Source: Pseudokineococcus marinus (lineage in GTDB: Bacteria; Actinomycetota; Actinomycetes; Actinomycetales; Quadrisphaeraceae). Taken from it: a DNA stretch of 64,000 nucleotides. The DNA lies in assembly GCF_037482405.1 (NCBI RefSeq), contig NZ_JBBHZZ010000001.1, positions 620,001 through 684,000 on the forward strand, read 5' to 3'. Position numbers and translations under genes: made by a program. This document shows positions 8,675-15,991 of the stretch, piece after piece. The stretch's first letter is position 1, and every line of letters starts with the position of its first letter. The notes below the pieces were generated by a model. It was given only the letters and a program-made list of their open reading frames with translations. It was not told where the DNA came from and did no database searches.

Positions 8675-9322
8675 CTAGGTCCGCCGCGGCAGGACGCCGG
8701 CCCGGACCTCCACGTGCCCGCGGGCGAGGGTGACCGAGCGGACGTCGTCGAGCTCCTCCTCGACGGCGCGCCAGGGGTGCGCGGCGACGTCCACGCCTCC
8801 GAGCGCGCACGCGGCCCGCGACGCCACGCGCAGCGGCAGCGCCCCGCGCGCCACGGTCGTGTCAACGACGGCCGCGTGAGCCCCGGGTCGGGCCGCCTCG
8901 AGGGCCGTGGCCCACGCCCGCCGCCAGTCCGGCATGAGCGAGAGGCTGTAGGGCGCCAGCACCGCGTCGGCGGGCCCGCCGAGGGCGTCCCGCAGGCGCG
9001 CGGCCGGGACGCGCTGCCCATCGGCGCGCAGGAGGCGGACGCGGTCGGGGCCGACGCGGGCGGCGCGTCGGCGCGCGGCGCCGAGCATGCTCGCGCTCGC
9101 GTCGAGCCCGAGCACGACGCCGCTGGGCCCCGCGGCGGCGAGGAGGGCCGGCAGGTCCGGCCCGGTGCCGCAGCCCACGACGAGGACCTTCGCCCCCGGT
9201 TCCACGTGGATCATCTCCACCGCGACCTCGCGGCCGGGGGCGTACAGCGGCTCGGCGGAGACGAGGTCGTACCAGCGGCCGAGGAGGGCGTAGCGCGCGC
9301 GCCCGGCGTCCGGTGAGGCCAC
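8675..9322 (-). CDS. Class I SAM-dependent methyltransferase
   Basis: A 215-residue Rossmann-fold methyltransferase starting at GTG 9320-9322 behind GAGGAGG. The SAM-binding glycine loop is VVGCGTGPD (about residues 48-56), followed by the acidic strand-2 end LGLDASASML. The early motif RYALLGRWYDLVSAEPLY resembles the UbiE/phosphatidylethanolamine methyltransferase-like group in which a YDxxS segment precedes motif I. The substrate cannot be told from the sequence. It is divergent from the flavin disulfide reductase at 9546, with 223 bp between the starts. Its coding sequence contains GTTCCACGTGGATC (9199-9212), one base from the parS sequence used elsewhere in the window. Confidence 0.85.
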   Translation of the reverse strand: MASPDAGRARYALLGRWYDLVSAEPLYAPGREVAVEMIHVEPGAKVLVVGCGTGPDLPALLAAAGPSGVVLGLDASASMLGAARRRAARVGPDRVRLLRADGQRVPAARLRDALGGPADAVLAPYSLSLMPDWRRAWATALEAARPGAHAAVVDTTVARGALPLRVASRAACALGGVDVAAHPWRAVEEELDDVRSVTLARGHVEVRAGVLPRRT

Positions 9323-9545
9323 GGGCGCCTCCTCGGGTCGTGCCGCTCGCTCGGCCGGCGCCTCCGCCGCCGTGGGTGAGGGGAGCGGGAGGCGGGCCCC
9401 AGCCTGCCGCCCGGCACCCGCGCCGTCACGACGAGCGCTCCGAGGGGTCGTCCGCGAGACTGACGTCCCGACTCGTGGACGCCCCCGTCGACCTCCCGTC
9501 GACGGGAGCGACGACGGCGCCGCGGCGCCCGGAGGGAGAGCGAGC

Positions 9546-11075
9546 GTGACGTCACCGTCCGTGCGCCCCGACGACCCGCGCGACGTGCCCCGGGGCGACC
9601 CCGACCCCGCCGCGCGGACGTGGCCGGCGGGCTCGCGGCTGGACGACGCCGACGCGGCGACCGCGTGGGACCTCCTCGTCGTCGGCGGCGGGACGGCGGG
9701 GCTCGTGGGCGCGCAGACGGCCGCGGCCCTGGGGGCCCGGGTGCTGCTCGTCGAGCGCGACCGCACGGGCGGGGAGTGCCTGTGGTCCGGCTGCGTGCCG
9801 TCCAAGGCGCTGCTCGCGGCCGCCGCCGCGGCCGCGGACGCACGCCGTGCGCACCGGCTGGGCGTGCGGGCCGAGGTCACCGTCGACTTCCCCGCCGTCA
9901 TGGCGCACGTGCGCGCGGCGGTCGAGGAGATCCGGCCGGTCGACGCGCCCGAGGCCCTCGAGGCCGCCGGGGTCCGCGCCGTCCGGGGCACGGTGCTCTT
10001 CACCGGTGCCACCACCGCAGCGGTGGACGGCCGGGAGGTGCGGTTCGCGCGCGCCCTCCTGGCCACCGGCTCGCAGCCGGCGGTCCTCACCCTGCCCGGC
10101 GCCGACGGCGCCGCGCCCCTCGTCCCCGACGACGTGTGGGACCTCGACGAGCTCCCCGACCGCCTCGTCGTCGTCGGCGGCGGCACCACGGGGACCGAGA
10201 CGGCGCAGGCCTTCGCGCGGCTCGGGTCGCGCGTCGTCCTCGTCGAGGCCGGCCCCCGCCTCCTGCCCGGCGAGGACGCCGACGCCGCGGCCGTCGTCGC
10301 CGACGCCCTCCGCGCCGACGGCGTCGACGTGCGCACCGGCGCCCGGGCCTCCTCGGTCCAGCCCGGCGCCGGCGGCGCGGGGTCGCTCGTCCTCGCGGAC
10401 GGCGCCGAGGTCCCCTACGACCGCCTGCTGCTCGCCGGCCCGCGCCGTCCCCGGCTCGAGGGCCTCGGGCTGCGCGCGGCCGGCGTCGAGGTGGGCGACG
10501 ACGGGCAGCTCGTCCTCGACGGGCTGCGGACGACCAGCCCGCGCGTCTGGGCCGCCGGCGACGTCACGGGCGAGGACACCTACACCCACACGGCGGGCGG
10601 GCGGGGGTCCGACGCCGCCGTGGCCGCGGTGCTCGGCCTGCCCCGGCGCCCCAGCCGCGTTGTCCCCCGCGTCACCTTCACCGACCCCGAGCTCGCCGCC
10701 GTCGGCGAGCCCACGACGGGCGCACGACCGGGACGGCGGGTGCTGCACCAGGCGCACGACCACGTCGACCGCGCCGTCGCCGAGGGCCGCACCGCGGGCT
10801 TCACGCGCCTCGTCGTCGACCGCCGCGGCCGGGTGCGCGGCGCCACCGTCGTCGGCCCCCGCGCCGGCGAGGTGCTCGCCGAGCTCACCGCCGCCGTCGT
10901 CGACGGGACGACGACCAGCGCCCTCGTCGCCCGCACCCACCCCTACCCGACCTACGGCGACGGGCCGTGGAACGCGGCGATCGCCGACTACCGGCGCTGG
11001 CTCGGCACCGCCCCGGTGCGGGCGGTGACGAGGGCGCTCGTCGCCGTCCGGCGGCGGTTGCCGGTGCGGGGCTGA
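9546..11075 (+). CDS. FAD-dependent pyridine nucleotide-disulfide oxidoreductase (mercuric-reductase-like)
   Basis: A 509-residue class I flavoprotein disulfide reductase. GTG 9546 follows GGAGGGAG closely; the open frame upstream is low-complexity. The FAD-binding motif is VVGGGTAGL (about 46-54). The redox-active pair is C78 and C83 in GECLWSGCVPSK. The NAD(P)H site is VVVGGGTTGTETAQ and the second FAD motif is VWAAGDVTG. The C-terminal catalytic HPT...E motif is altered: the sequence reads ARTHPYPTYGDGPW, so the usual base histidine is a tyrosine and the partner glutamate is replaced. No mercury-binding NmerA domain or C-terminal Cys pair is present, so mercuric reductase activity is unlikely. 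The in vivo electron acceptor is unknown. Confidence 0.88.
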   Translation: MTSPSVRPDDPRDVPRGDPDPAARTWPAGSRLDDADAATAWDLLVVGGGTAGLVGAQTAAALGARVLLVERDRTGGECLWSGCVPSKALLAAAAAAADARRAHRLGVRAEVTVDFPAVMAHVRAAVEEIRPVDAPEALEAAGVRAVRGTVLFTGATTAAVDGREVRFARALLATGSQPAVLTLPGADGAAPLVPDDVWDLDELPDRLVVVGGGTTGTETAQAFARLGSRVVLVEAGPRLLPGEDADAAAVVADALRADGVDVRTGARASSVQPGAGGAGSLVLADGAEVPYDRLLLAGPRRPRLEGLGLRAAGVEVGDDGQLVLDGLRTTSPRVWAAGDVTGEDTYTHTAGGRGSDAAVAAVLGLPRRPSRVVPRVTFTDPELAAVGEPTTGARPGRRVLHQAHDHVDRAVAEGRTAGFTRLVVDRRGRVRGATVVGPRAGEVLAELTAAVVDGTTTSALVARTHPYPTYGDGPWNAAIADYRRWLGTAPVRAVTRALVAVRRRLPVRG

Positions 11076-11307
11076 GCCGGCCACCTACGTCCGCCGGGTC
11101 CGCACGTCTGGCCGTTGCGCACGTCCGGCTGGGTCCGCGGGCGGCGTCGCGCTCGCTCCGGCACTGGCTCGGCGCTCTGCGGCCGGGGAGCGCTGAGGTC
11201 CGGGCGCCGGCCTGACGTGCTCTCCGCGCGCACGGCTCCGCCCGCTCGTGCGCCGAGCGGGTCGTCGACCGCGACCCTCGCCCCGAGAGGTCCGCGCCTT
11301 CCGCCTG
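11076..11307. other. Convergent intergenic spacer with a degenerate copy of the structured repeat
   Basis: This spacer separates the convergent oxidoreductase and dnaB genes. No gene is apparent. At 11160-11220 it has GGCACTGGCT and CCTGACGTGC, 51 bp apart. These are the two conserved ends of the repeat found at 48825-48899 and 56537-56620, but the middle has diverged, so this is only a possible decayed copy. CTCTGCGGCCGGGGAGCG-type short inverted repeats could serve as terminators. Confidence 0.35.
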
Positions 11308-12684
11308 TCAGCCGCCCTGGGCCATGTCGACGAAGCGCGAGTAGTGGCCCTGGAAGGCGACGGTGATGGTGTCGGTCGGCCCGTTGCGGTGCTTGGCGAC
11401 GATGAGGTCGGCCTCGCCGGCGCGCGGGGACTCGCGCTCGTAGGCGTCCTCGCGGTGCAGGAGGATCACCATGTCGGCGTCCTGCTCGATCGACCCCGAC
11501 TCGCGCAGGTCGGACATGGCGGGCCGCTTGTCGGTGCGCTGCTCGGGTCCGCGGTTGAGCTGCGAGATGGCGATGACGGGGACCTCGAGCTCCTTGGCGA
11601 GCAGCTTGAGCGCGCGGGAGAACTCCGACACCTCCTGCTGGCGGCTCTCGACGCGCTTGCCGGAGCTCATGAGCTGCAGGTAGTCGATGACGACGAGCTT
11701 GAGCCCGTGCCGCTGCTTGAGCCGCCGGCACTTGGAGCGGATCTCCATGAGCGACATGTTGGGCGAGTCGTCGATGAACAACGGCGCCTCGCTGACCTTG
11801 CCCATGGTGCGGGCGAGGCGCGTCCAGTCCTCCTCGCGCATCGTGCCCTTGCGCATGTGCTGCAGCGAGACCGTCGCCTCGGCCGACAGCAGGCGCATGG
11901 TGATCTCGTTGCGGCTCATCTCGAGCGAGAAGACGACCGCGGGCAAGCCGTTCTTTATCGCAGCAGAACGCGCGATGTCTAATCCCACAGTCGATTTCCC
12001 GATCGCAGGCCTCGCGGCGATGACGATCATCTGGCCGGCGTGGAGGCCGTTGGTCAGCTGGTCGAGGTCCGCGAAGCCCGTCGGCACGCCGACCATGCCC
12101 TCGCCGCGGTGGCTCGAGGCCTCGATCTCGTCGATCGTGCCCTCGATGATGTCGGCGATGGGCAGGTAGTCCTCGCTGCTGCGCCGCTCGGTGACCTTGT
12201 AGACCTCCGCCTGCGCCGAGTCGACGATGCCGTCGACGTCGCCCCCGCCCGCGGCGTAGCCCATCTGCACGATGCGGGTGCCGGCCTCGACGAGGCGCCG
12301 CAGCACGGCGCGCTCGCGCACGATCTCGGCGTAGTAGCCGGCGTTGGCCGCCGTGGGGACCGAGGCGATGAGGGTGTGGAGGTAGGCGGCGCCGCCGACC
12401 CGGCCGAGGTCGCCCCGTCGGTTGAGCTCGGCGGCCACCGTGACGGCGTCCGCGGGCTCGCCGCGCCCGTAGAGGTCGGTGATCGCCTCGAAGACGCTCT
12501 CGTGGTTCGGCCGGTAGAAGTCGGTGCTGCGGAGCACCTCGACGACGTCGGCGATGGCGTCCTTGCTGAGCATCATGCCGCCGAGGACGCTCTGCTCCGC
12601 GGCGACGTCCTGCGGCGGGGTGCGCCCCAGGTCCTCCGACGGCGGACCGGACGCCTCGAACCTGTCGACCTCCGCCAGGCTCAC
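11308..12684 (-). CDS. dnaB: Replicative DNA helicase DnaB
   Basis: A 458-residue hexameric helicase that unwinds DNA at the replication fork. GTG 12682-12684 begins MSLAEVDRF. The N-terminal domain (about 20-130) shows PPQDVAAEQSVLGGMM. The RecA-like domain has the Walker A loop ARPAIGKST (224-232, K230), Walker B LVVIDYLQLM, and the C-terminal ISQLNRGPE and GSIEQDADMVILLHRED motifs. There is no intein. Codons 225-247, over and after the Walker A loop, use AT-ending and rare codons (including TTA and ATA) unlike the rest of the gene; see the separate entry. In mycobacteria dnaB lies near rplI; here a MATE/TetR insertion separates them. The upstream spacer carries many DnaA-box-like 9-mers. 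Confidence 0.97.
   Translation of the reverse strand: MSLAEVDRFEASGPPSEDLGRTPPQDVAAEQSVLGGMMLSKDAIADVVEVLRSTDFYRPNHESVFEAITDLYGRGEPADAVTVAAELNRRGDLGRVGGAAYLHTLIASVPTAANAGYYAEIVRERAVLRRLVEAGTRIVQMGYAAGGGDVDGIVDSAQAEVYKVTERRSSEDYLPIADIIEGTIDEIEASSHRGEGMVGVPTGFADLDQLTNGLHAGQMIVIAARPAIGKSTVGLDIARSAAIKNGLPAVVFSLEMSRNEITMRLLSAEATVSLQHMRKGTMREEDWTRLARTMGKVSEAPLFIDDSPNMSLMEIRSKCRRLKQRHGLKLVVIDYLQLMSSGKRVESRQQEVSEFSRALKLLAKELEVPVIAISQLNRGPEQRTDKRPAMSDLRESGSIEQDADMVILLHREDAYERESPRAGEADLIVAKHRNGPTDTITVAFQGHYSRFVDMAQGG
11944..12012 (-). other. Rare-codon, lower-GC island over the DnaB P-loop
   Basis: Codons 225-247 of dnaB read AGG CCT, then after GCG ATC read GGG AAA TCG ACT, and later GGA TTA, CGT TCT GCT, ATA and TTG. 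Nine of 23 wobble bases are A or T, against almost none in flanking codons. The protein sequence itself is a normal DnaB P-loop. On the forward strand the patch also shows TCTAAT at 11978-11983, 17 bases after TTATCG, which could be read as an antisense promoter, though this is weak. The Walker A loop of DnaB is a known insertion point for inteins in other bacteria. Confidence 0.75.
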
Positions 12685-13067
12685 GCGCCCACCCGCCCTC
12701 TCCGACCTCGGCGCCCGTCGCCGACCGTCTCCGGCACCGGGCTGCGCGGGCCTCCGGGAGGTCCGCCCGCCGGACGCTAGGGGCGGCCACCGACAGCCGT
12801 CGAACCGCGCACGCACACCCCCTGTGCACAGCGCTGTGCACTCCTGTGGACGACACCGGCGCGCCGTCCACAGGCCGTGGACAGAGCTGTGGACGGTCGC
12901 GCGCGGCCACGGCGGCGCACGTCCCGTGACCAGCACCGACGTCGTGCACCGGGTGTGGACGCTCCCGGGCCGCCGCCAGGTGGTGAGGTGTCCACCTGCC
13001 GGACACCCTCGGTCCACGCGCCCGGGGGTGACGCGCTGGTGGCGCGGTCGGGGCGCGGTCCCGACCG
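12685..13067. other. Spacer upstream of dnaB with DnaA-box-like cluster
   Basis: No gene is seen in these 383 bases. The section 12823-12962 is rich in 9-mers close to the DnaA box (TTGTCCACA or its complement TGTGGACAA): TGTGCACAG (12823), TGTGCACTC (12835), TGTGGACGA (12845), CCGTCCACA (12864), TGTGGACGG (12888) and TGTGGACGC (12954). The region also includes AGGTGTCCACCT (12986-12997). The dnaB promoter should lie here. Confidence 0.55.
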
Positions 13068-13757
13068 TCAGGCGACCGGCCGGAGGAGGGCCTCGACGTC
13101 GGCCCGCAGCACCGCGTGCGCGGTCGCCACGTCGGGCACCGTCCCGCTGAGCAGGCCCAGGGCCAGGCCGTCGGCGCGGGTGAGGAGCGCCGTCACGGCG
13201 GTCGCCGCGCGCCCCGCGTCGAGGGCCCCCTCGTCCACGAGGCGGTCCACCCACGCGCGGACACGCTCCGCCGTCGCCTGCACGCCGCCCTCGAGCAGGG
13301 CCCGGCCCAGCGGCGTGGCGCGGGGGCCGACGGCGTCGGTGAGCAGAGCCGCCCACGGCTCGAGCAGGTGGAGCTGCGCGTCGTCCGCCGGGAGGAGCTG
13401 GGCGACGCACTCGGCGAGGCGGTCCGCGGCCGGCACGTCCCGGTCCGCGATGCGCCGGTCCTCGAGGTGGGGGTCCACGGCCCGCCGGGCCACCGCGACG
13501 ACGAGGTCCTCCTGGCGCGGGAACCAGTAGCGCAGCGTGCTGGCGCCCAGGCCCGCGCGCTGGGCGACGGCGCGCACGGACACGGCCGCGTAGCCGGCCT
13601 CGGCGACGAGGTCCTCGGCGGCGCGCAGCAGCTGCTCGCGGCGGTCGACGGCGCTGCGCACGCCGGCCGGTCCGCCGCCGGCCGGGTCCGCGGCGAGGGG
13701 TCCTCCGACGACCCACCCCCCGGTGGCCGCGTCGTCCGCGCCCCGGGCGCCGTCCAC
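13068..13757 (-). CDS. TetR family regulator of the adjacent exporter locus
   Basis: A 229-residue TetR protein. GTG 13755-13757 sits two bases after the stop of the upstream membrane-protein gene, with GAGGG about 8 bases before it, so the genes are probably cotranscribed. The HTH domain is REQLLRAAEDLVAEAGYAAV...VAQRAGLGASTLRYWFPRQEDL (about residues 37-80); the 30-35 residues before it are low complexity, and a later GTG just before RSAVDRREQLL is an alternative start. The C-terminal domain has LLEPWAALLTDAVGPRA. The operon is divergent from a MATE exporter. Two matching palindromic sites at 14270-14304 in the shared promoter are the likely operator, giving autoregulated drug-efflux control by inference. 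Confidence 0.85.
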   Translation of the reverse strand: MDGARGADDAATGGWVVGGPLAADPAGGGPAGVRSAVDRREQLLRAAEDLVAEAGYAAVSVRAVAQRAGLGASTLRYWFPRQEDLVVAVARRAVDPHLEDRRIADRDVPAADRLAECVAQLLPADDAQLHLLEPWAALLTDAVGPRATPLGRALLEGGVQATAERVRAWVDRLVDEGALDAGRAATAVTALLTRADGLALGLLSGTVPDVATAHAVLRADVEALLRPVA

Positions 13758-13759
13758 CG

Positions 13760-14239
13760 TCAGCCCTCGACGGCGTAGAGGCCCGCCGTCGCCAGCCCGC
13801 CGAAGGCGAGGCCCCAGAGCACGATGGACACGACCTGCCACAGCACCACCTGGCGCCGGTCGGCGCCGAAGGCGACGAGGGCGCCCGAGGTGATCTGGCT
13901 GGGCAGCACCGTCTGCCCGAGCAGGCTCACGCCGGGCACCCCGAAGCGGTCGAACCGGCGGCGCAGCTTCTCCGTGCGCGGCGACGGCGGGCGCGGCTCC
14001 CTCCGCGAGCGCAGGCGCCGGCGCACCGCGTCCCCGGCGGTGACGACGAGCACCATGCTGAGGACGTTGCCCGCCACCGCCGCCACCAGGACGATGGCGA
14101 AGGGGACGCCGACGACGACCCCCACCGCTGTCGCGCCGTAGCTCTCGACGAAGGGGATCGCCCCTCCGACGAGCAGCACCACCCACTGCCACACCGCGTC
14201 GGTGGCCTCCACCCGCGCCTGGATCCCCTCGAGCCCCAT
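13760..14239 (-). CDS. Small multidrug-export-like membrane protein
   Basis: A 159-residue integral membrane protein. ATG 14237-14239 follows GAGGAGGAC. It has about four hydrophobic segments: WQWVVLLVGGAIPFVESY, a segment around VGVPFAIVLVAAVAGNVLSM, and two in the C-terminal third ending in ATAGLYAVEG. A charged Arg/Pro loop separates the halves. The GAIPxxES motif and the overall shape resemble the Sm_multidrug_ex/DedA-like family, in which the re-entrant GAIP loop is conserved. Transport activity is unproven for most members. It leads the TetR operon and faces the MATE gene across the twin operator. Confidence 0.6.
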   Translation of the reverse strand: MGLEGIQARVEATDAVWQWVVLLVGGAIPFVESYGATAVGVVVGVPFAIVLVAAVAGNVLSMVLVVTAGDAVRRRLRSRREPRPPSPRTEKLRRRFDRFGVPGVSLLGQTVLPSQITSGALVAFGADRRQVVLWQVVSIVLWGLAFGGLATAGLYAVEG

Positions 14240-14269
14240 GTCGTCCTCCTCGTCTGCGTCCTGCGGTCG

Positions 14270-14304
14270 TGGCACACCGTACTAGAGATTGGCACAGCGT
14301 GCCA
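14270..14304. promoter_or_regulatory. Twin palindromic operator for the TetR regulator
   Basis: A perfect palindrome, TGGCACAGCGTGCCA, lies at 14290-14304. A degenerate copy, TGGCACACCGTACTA, lies at 14270-14284, exactly 20 bp (about two helical turns) away. They sit between the divergent starts at 14239 and 14341. Two dimers bound on one face of the helix, as with QacR-like TetR proteins, would cover both promoters. The binding protein is inferred from position. Confidence 0.7.
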
Positions 14305-14340
14305 GAGGGTGGACCGTCAACGGCTGCGACCATCTCGCCC

Positions 14341-15699
14341 GTGCCGCGACTGCCCTCCGCCCTCCGGCCGCGACCGCTCGACCGGGAGGTCGCGCGCCTC
14401 GCCGTCCCGGCCTTCGCGGCGCTCGTCGCCGAGCCGCTCTTCCTCCTGGCGGACTCGGCGGTCGTCGGCTCGCTCGGCGTCGTCCCGCTCGCCGGCCTCG
14501 GCGCCGCCGGGACGGTCCTGACGACGGCCGTGGGCGTCTTCGTCTTCCTCGCCTACGCCACGACGGCCGCGGTGGCGCGCCGCCTCGGGGCGGACGACCT
14601 CCCCGCCGCGCTGCGCCAGGGCGTGGACGGCATGTGGCTGGCCCTCGTGCTCGGCGTCGTCACGGCCGCCGCGGCGTGGCCGCTGGCCCGGGACCTCGCC
14701 CTGGCGGTGGGGACGAGCCCCGAGGTCGCCGACGCCGCCGCGACGTACCTGCGCGCCTCGCTGCCGGGCCTGCCGGCCATGCTCGTCGTCCTGGCCGCCA
14801 CCGGGGTGCTGCGGGGGCTGCAGGACACGCGGACGCCGCTCGTGGTCGCCGTCAGCGGGGCGCTCGTCAACGTGCCGCTCAACGTCGTCCTCGTCCTCGG
14901 GCCCGGGCCCTTTCCCGCCCTCGGCATCGCCGGCAGCGGCCTGGGGACGGCGGCGGCCCAGCTCGGCATGGCCGCGGCCCTCGTGGTCGTCGTCGTCCGC
15001 GGCGCGCGGCGCCACGGCGTCCCCCTCGCTCCGGGGGGTGCGGGCGTGCTCCGCTCGGCGCGCGACGGCGTCCCGCTGCTCGCCCGGACGCTCACGCTGC
15101 GCGCCACCCTCCTGCTCACGACCGCGGCGGCCGCCCGCTCCGGCGACACGGCGCTGGCGGCCCACCAGGTCGTCGTGACGATCTGGTCGGCCCTGGCGCT
15201 GGGCCTCGACGCCCTCGCCATCGCCGGGCAGGCGATCACCGGGCGCACGCTCGGGGCCGGGGACGTCGGCGCGACCCGCGACGTCCTGCGGCGCCTCGTC
15301 GGCTGGGGCGCGGTCCTCGGCGTCCTCAGCGGCGTCGTCGTCCTCGCCGGGCGCGACCTCGTGGCCCCCCTCTTCTCGCCGGACGACGGCGTCCGGACAG
15401 CGATCGCCGCGGCGCTCGTCGTCGTCGCCCTGGCCCAGCCGCTGGCGGCGTACGTCTTCGTCCTCGACGGCGTCCTCATCGGGGCCGGCGACGGGCGCTA
15501 CCTCGCGCTCGCCGGGCTCGTGGGCCTCGTCGCCTACGCGCCGCTCGTCGTCGCCGTCGTCACGTGGGCGCCGCCGGGCGCGGCCGGCCTCGTCTGGCTC
15601 TGGGTCGCCTTCGCCGGCGGCTTCATGGCCGTCCGCGGCCTCACGCTCTGGTACCGCGCCCGCGGCGACGCCTGGGCCGTGACGGGCGCCGTCCGCTGA
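14341..15699 (+). CDS. MATE family multidrug/cation efflux protein
   Basis: A 452-residue protein with about 12 transmembrane helices in two six-helix halves, typical of MATE antiporters (usually 440-480 residues). GTG 14341 gives the N-terminus VPRLPSALRPRPLDREV; the open frame further upstream would read through the operator and is not used. No good ribosome-binding site is visible, so translation may be leaderless or weak. Family features include FLLADSAVVGSLG in helix 1, ATGVLRGLQDTRTP and the second-half pseudo-repeat GDTALAAHQV. It resembles the DinF group. It faces the TetR/membrane-protein operon across the twin operator, so export of a compound sensed by the regulator is inferred. 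Downstream is a 41-bp tandem repeat. Confidence 0.88.
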   Translation: MPRLPSALRPRPLDREVARLAVPAFAALVAEPLFLLADSAVVGSLGVVPLAGLGAAGTVLTTAVGVFVFLAYATTAAVARRLGADDLPAALRQGVDGMWLALVLGVVTAAAAWPLARDLALAVGTSPEVADAAATYLRASLPGLPAMLVVLAATGVLRGLQDTRTPLVVAVSGALVNVPLNVVLVLGPGPFPALGIAGSGLGTAAAQLGMAAALVVVVVRGARRHGVPLAPGGAGVLRSARDGVPLLARTLTLRATLLLTTAAAARSGDTALAAHQVVVTIWSALALGLDALAIAGQAITGRTLGAGDVGATRDVLRRLVGWGAVLGVLSGVVVLAGRDLVAPLFSPDDGVRTAIAAALVVVALAQPLAAYVFVLDGVLIGAGDGRYLALAGLVGLVAYAPLVVAVVTWAPPGAAGLVWLWVAFAGGFMAVRGLTLWYRARGDAWAVTGAVR

Positions 15700-15721
15700 G
15701 GGCCCCCGCCCCGCGGAGAGG

Positions 15722-15869
15722 GGCTACGAAGTCCGCCCATCGGGCCTCGGACGACGGAGGAAGGCTACGAACTCCGCCCACCGGGCCTCGGACGACGGAG
15801 GAAGGCTACGAACTCCGCCCACCGGGCCTCGGACGACGGAGGAAGGCTACGAACTCCGCCCACCCGGGC
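15722..15869. repeat. 41-bp tandem repeat, three full copies and a partial fourth
   Basis: Units start at 15722, 15763, 15804 and 15845. Each begins GGCTACGAACTCCGCC and ends GGACGACGGAGGAA, with the first copy differing by a base or two (GAAGTCC, CATCGG). The fourth copy matches only for about the first 20 bases. It lies in the spacer between the convergent MATE and rplI genes. There are no unique spacers between units, so it is not a CRISPR array. Confidence 0.95.
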
Positions 15870-15931
15870 GCTGGCCGTGGGAGATGGAACACGACGTCCG
15901 CCCGCCAGTTGCGCGCCGGGGCCGCGGGACG

Positions 15932-15973
15932 ACGACGGCCCCCTCGCCGCGGGGGCGAGAGGGCCGTCGTCGG
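15932..15973 (-). terminator. rplI: Terminator of the rpsF-ssb-rpsR-rplI operon
   Basis: A long near-perfect hairpin: the left arm GACGACGGCCCCCTCGCC pairs with GGGCGAGAGGGCCGTCGTC, with a short GCGG loop. It begins about 19 bases after the rplI stop. No T-tract follows. Confidence 0.8.
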
Positions 15974-15991
15974 TGGTGCTGGTGCGGCGCG

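Noticed and set aside
9199..9212. A parS site within the methyltransferase gene
   Set aside because: GTTCCACGTGGATC has one mismatch in a half-site, is in coding sequence 38 kb from dnaA, and a single such match is likely by chance. It was kept only as a remark.
4856..9316. A 1486-residue forward open frame
   Set aside because: It lies antisense to asnB, the PP2C phosphatase and the methyltransferase. Its composition (Arg, Gly, Asp, Val, Glu rich, no domain) is the usual complement shadow of very GC-rich genes.
11944..12012. An intein in DnaB
   Set aside because: The helicase sequence is continuous across the P-loop and of normal length, with no splicing motifs. Only the codon anomaly remains.
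15722..15869. CRISPR-like repeat array
   Set aside because: The 41-bp units are directly adjacent with no unique spacers, and no cas genes are present.
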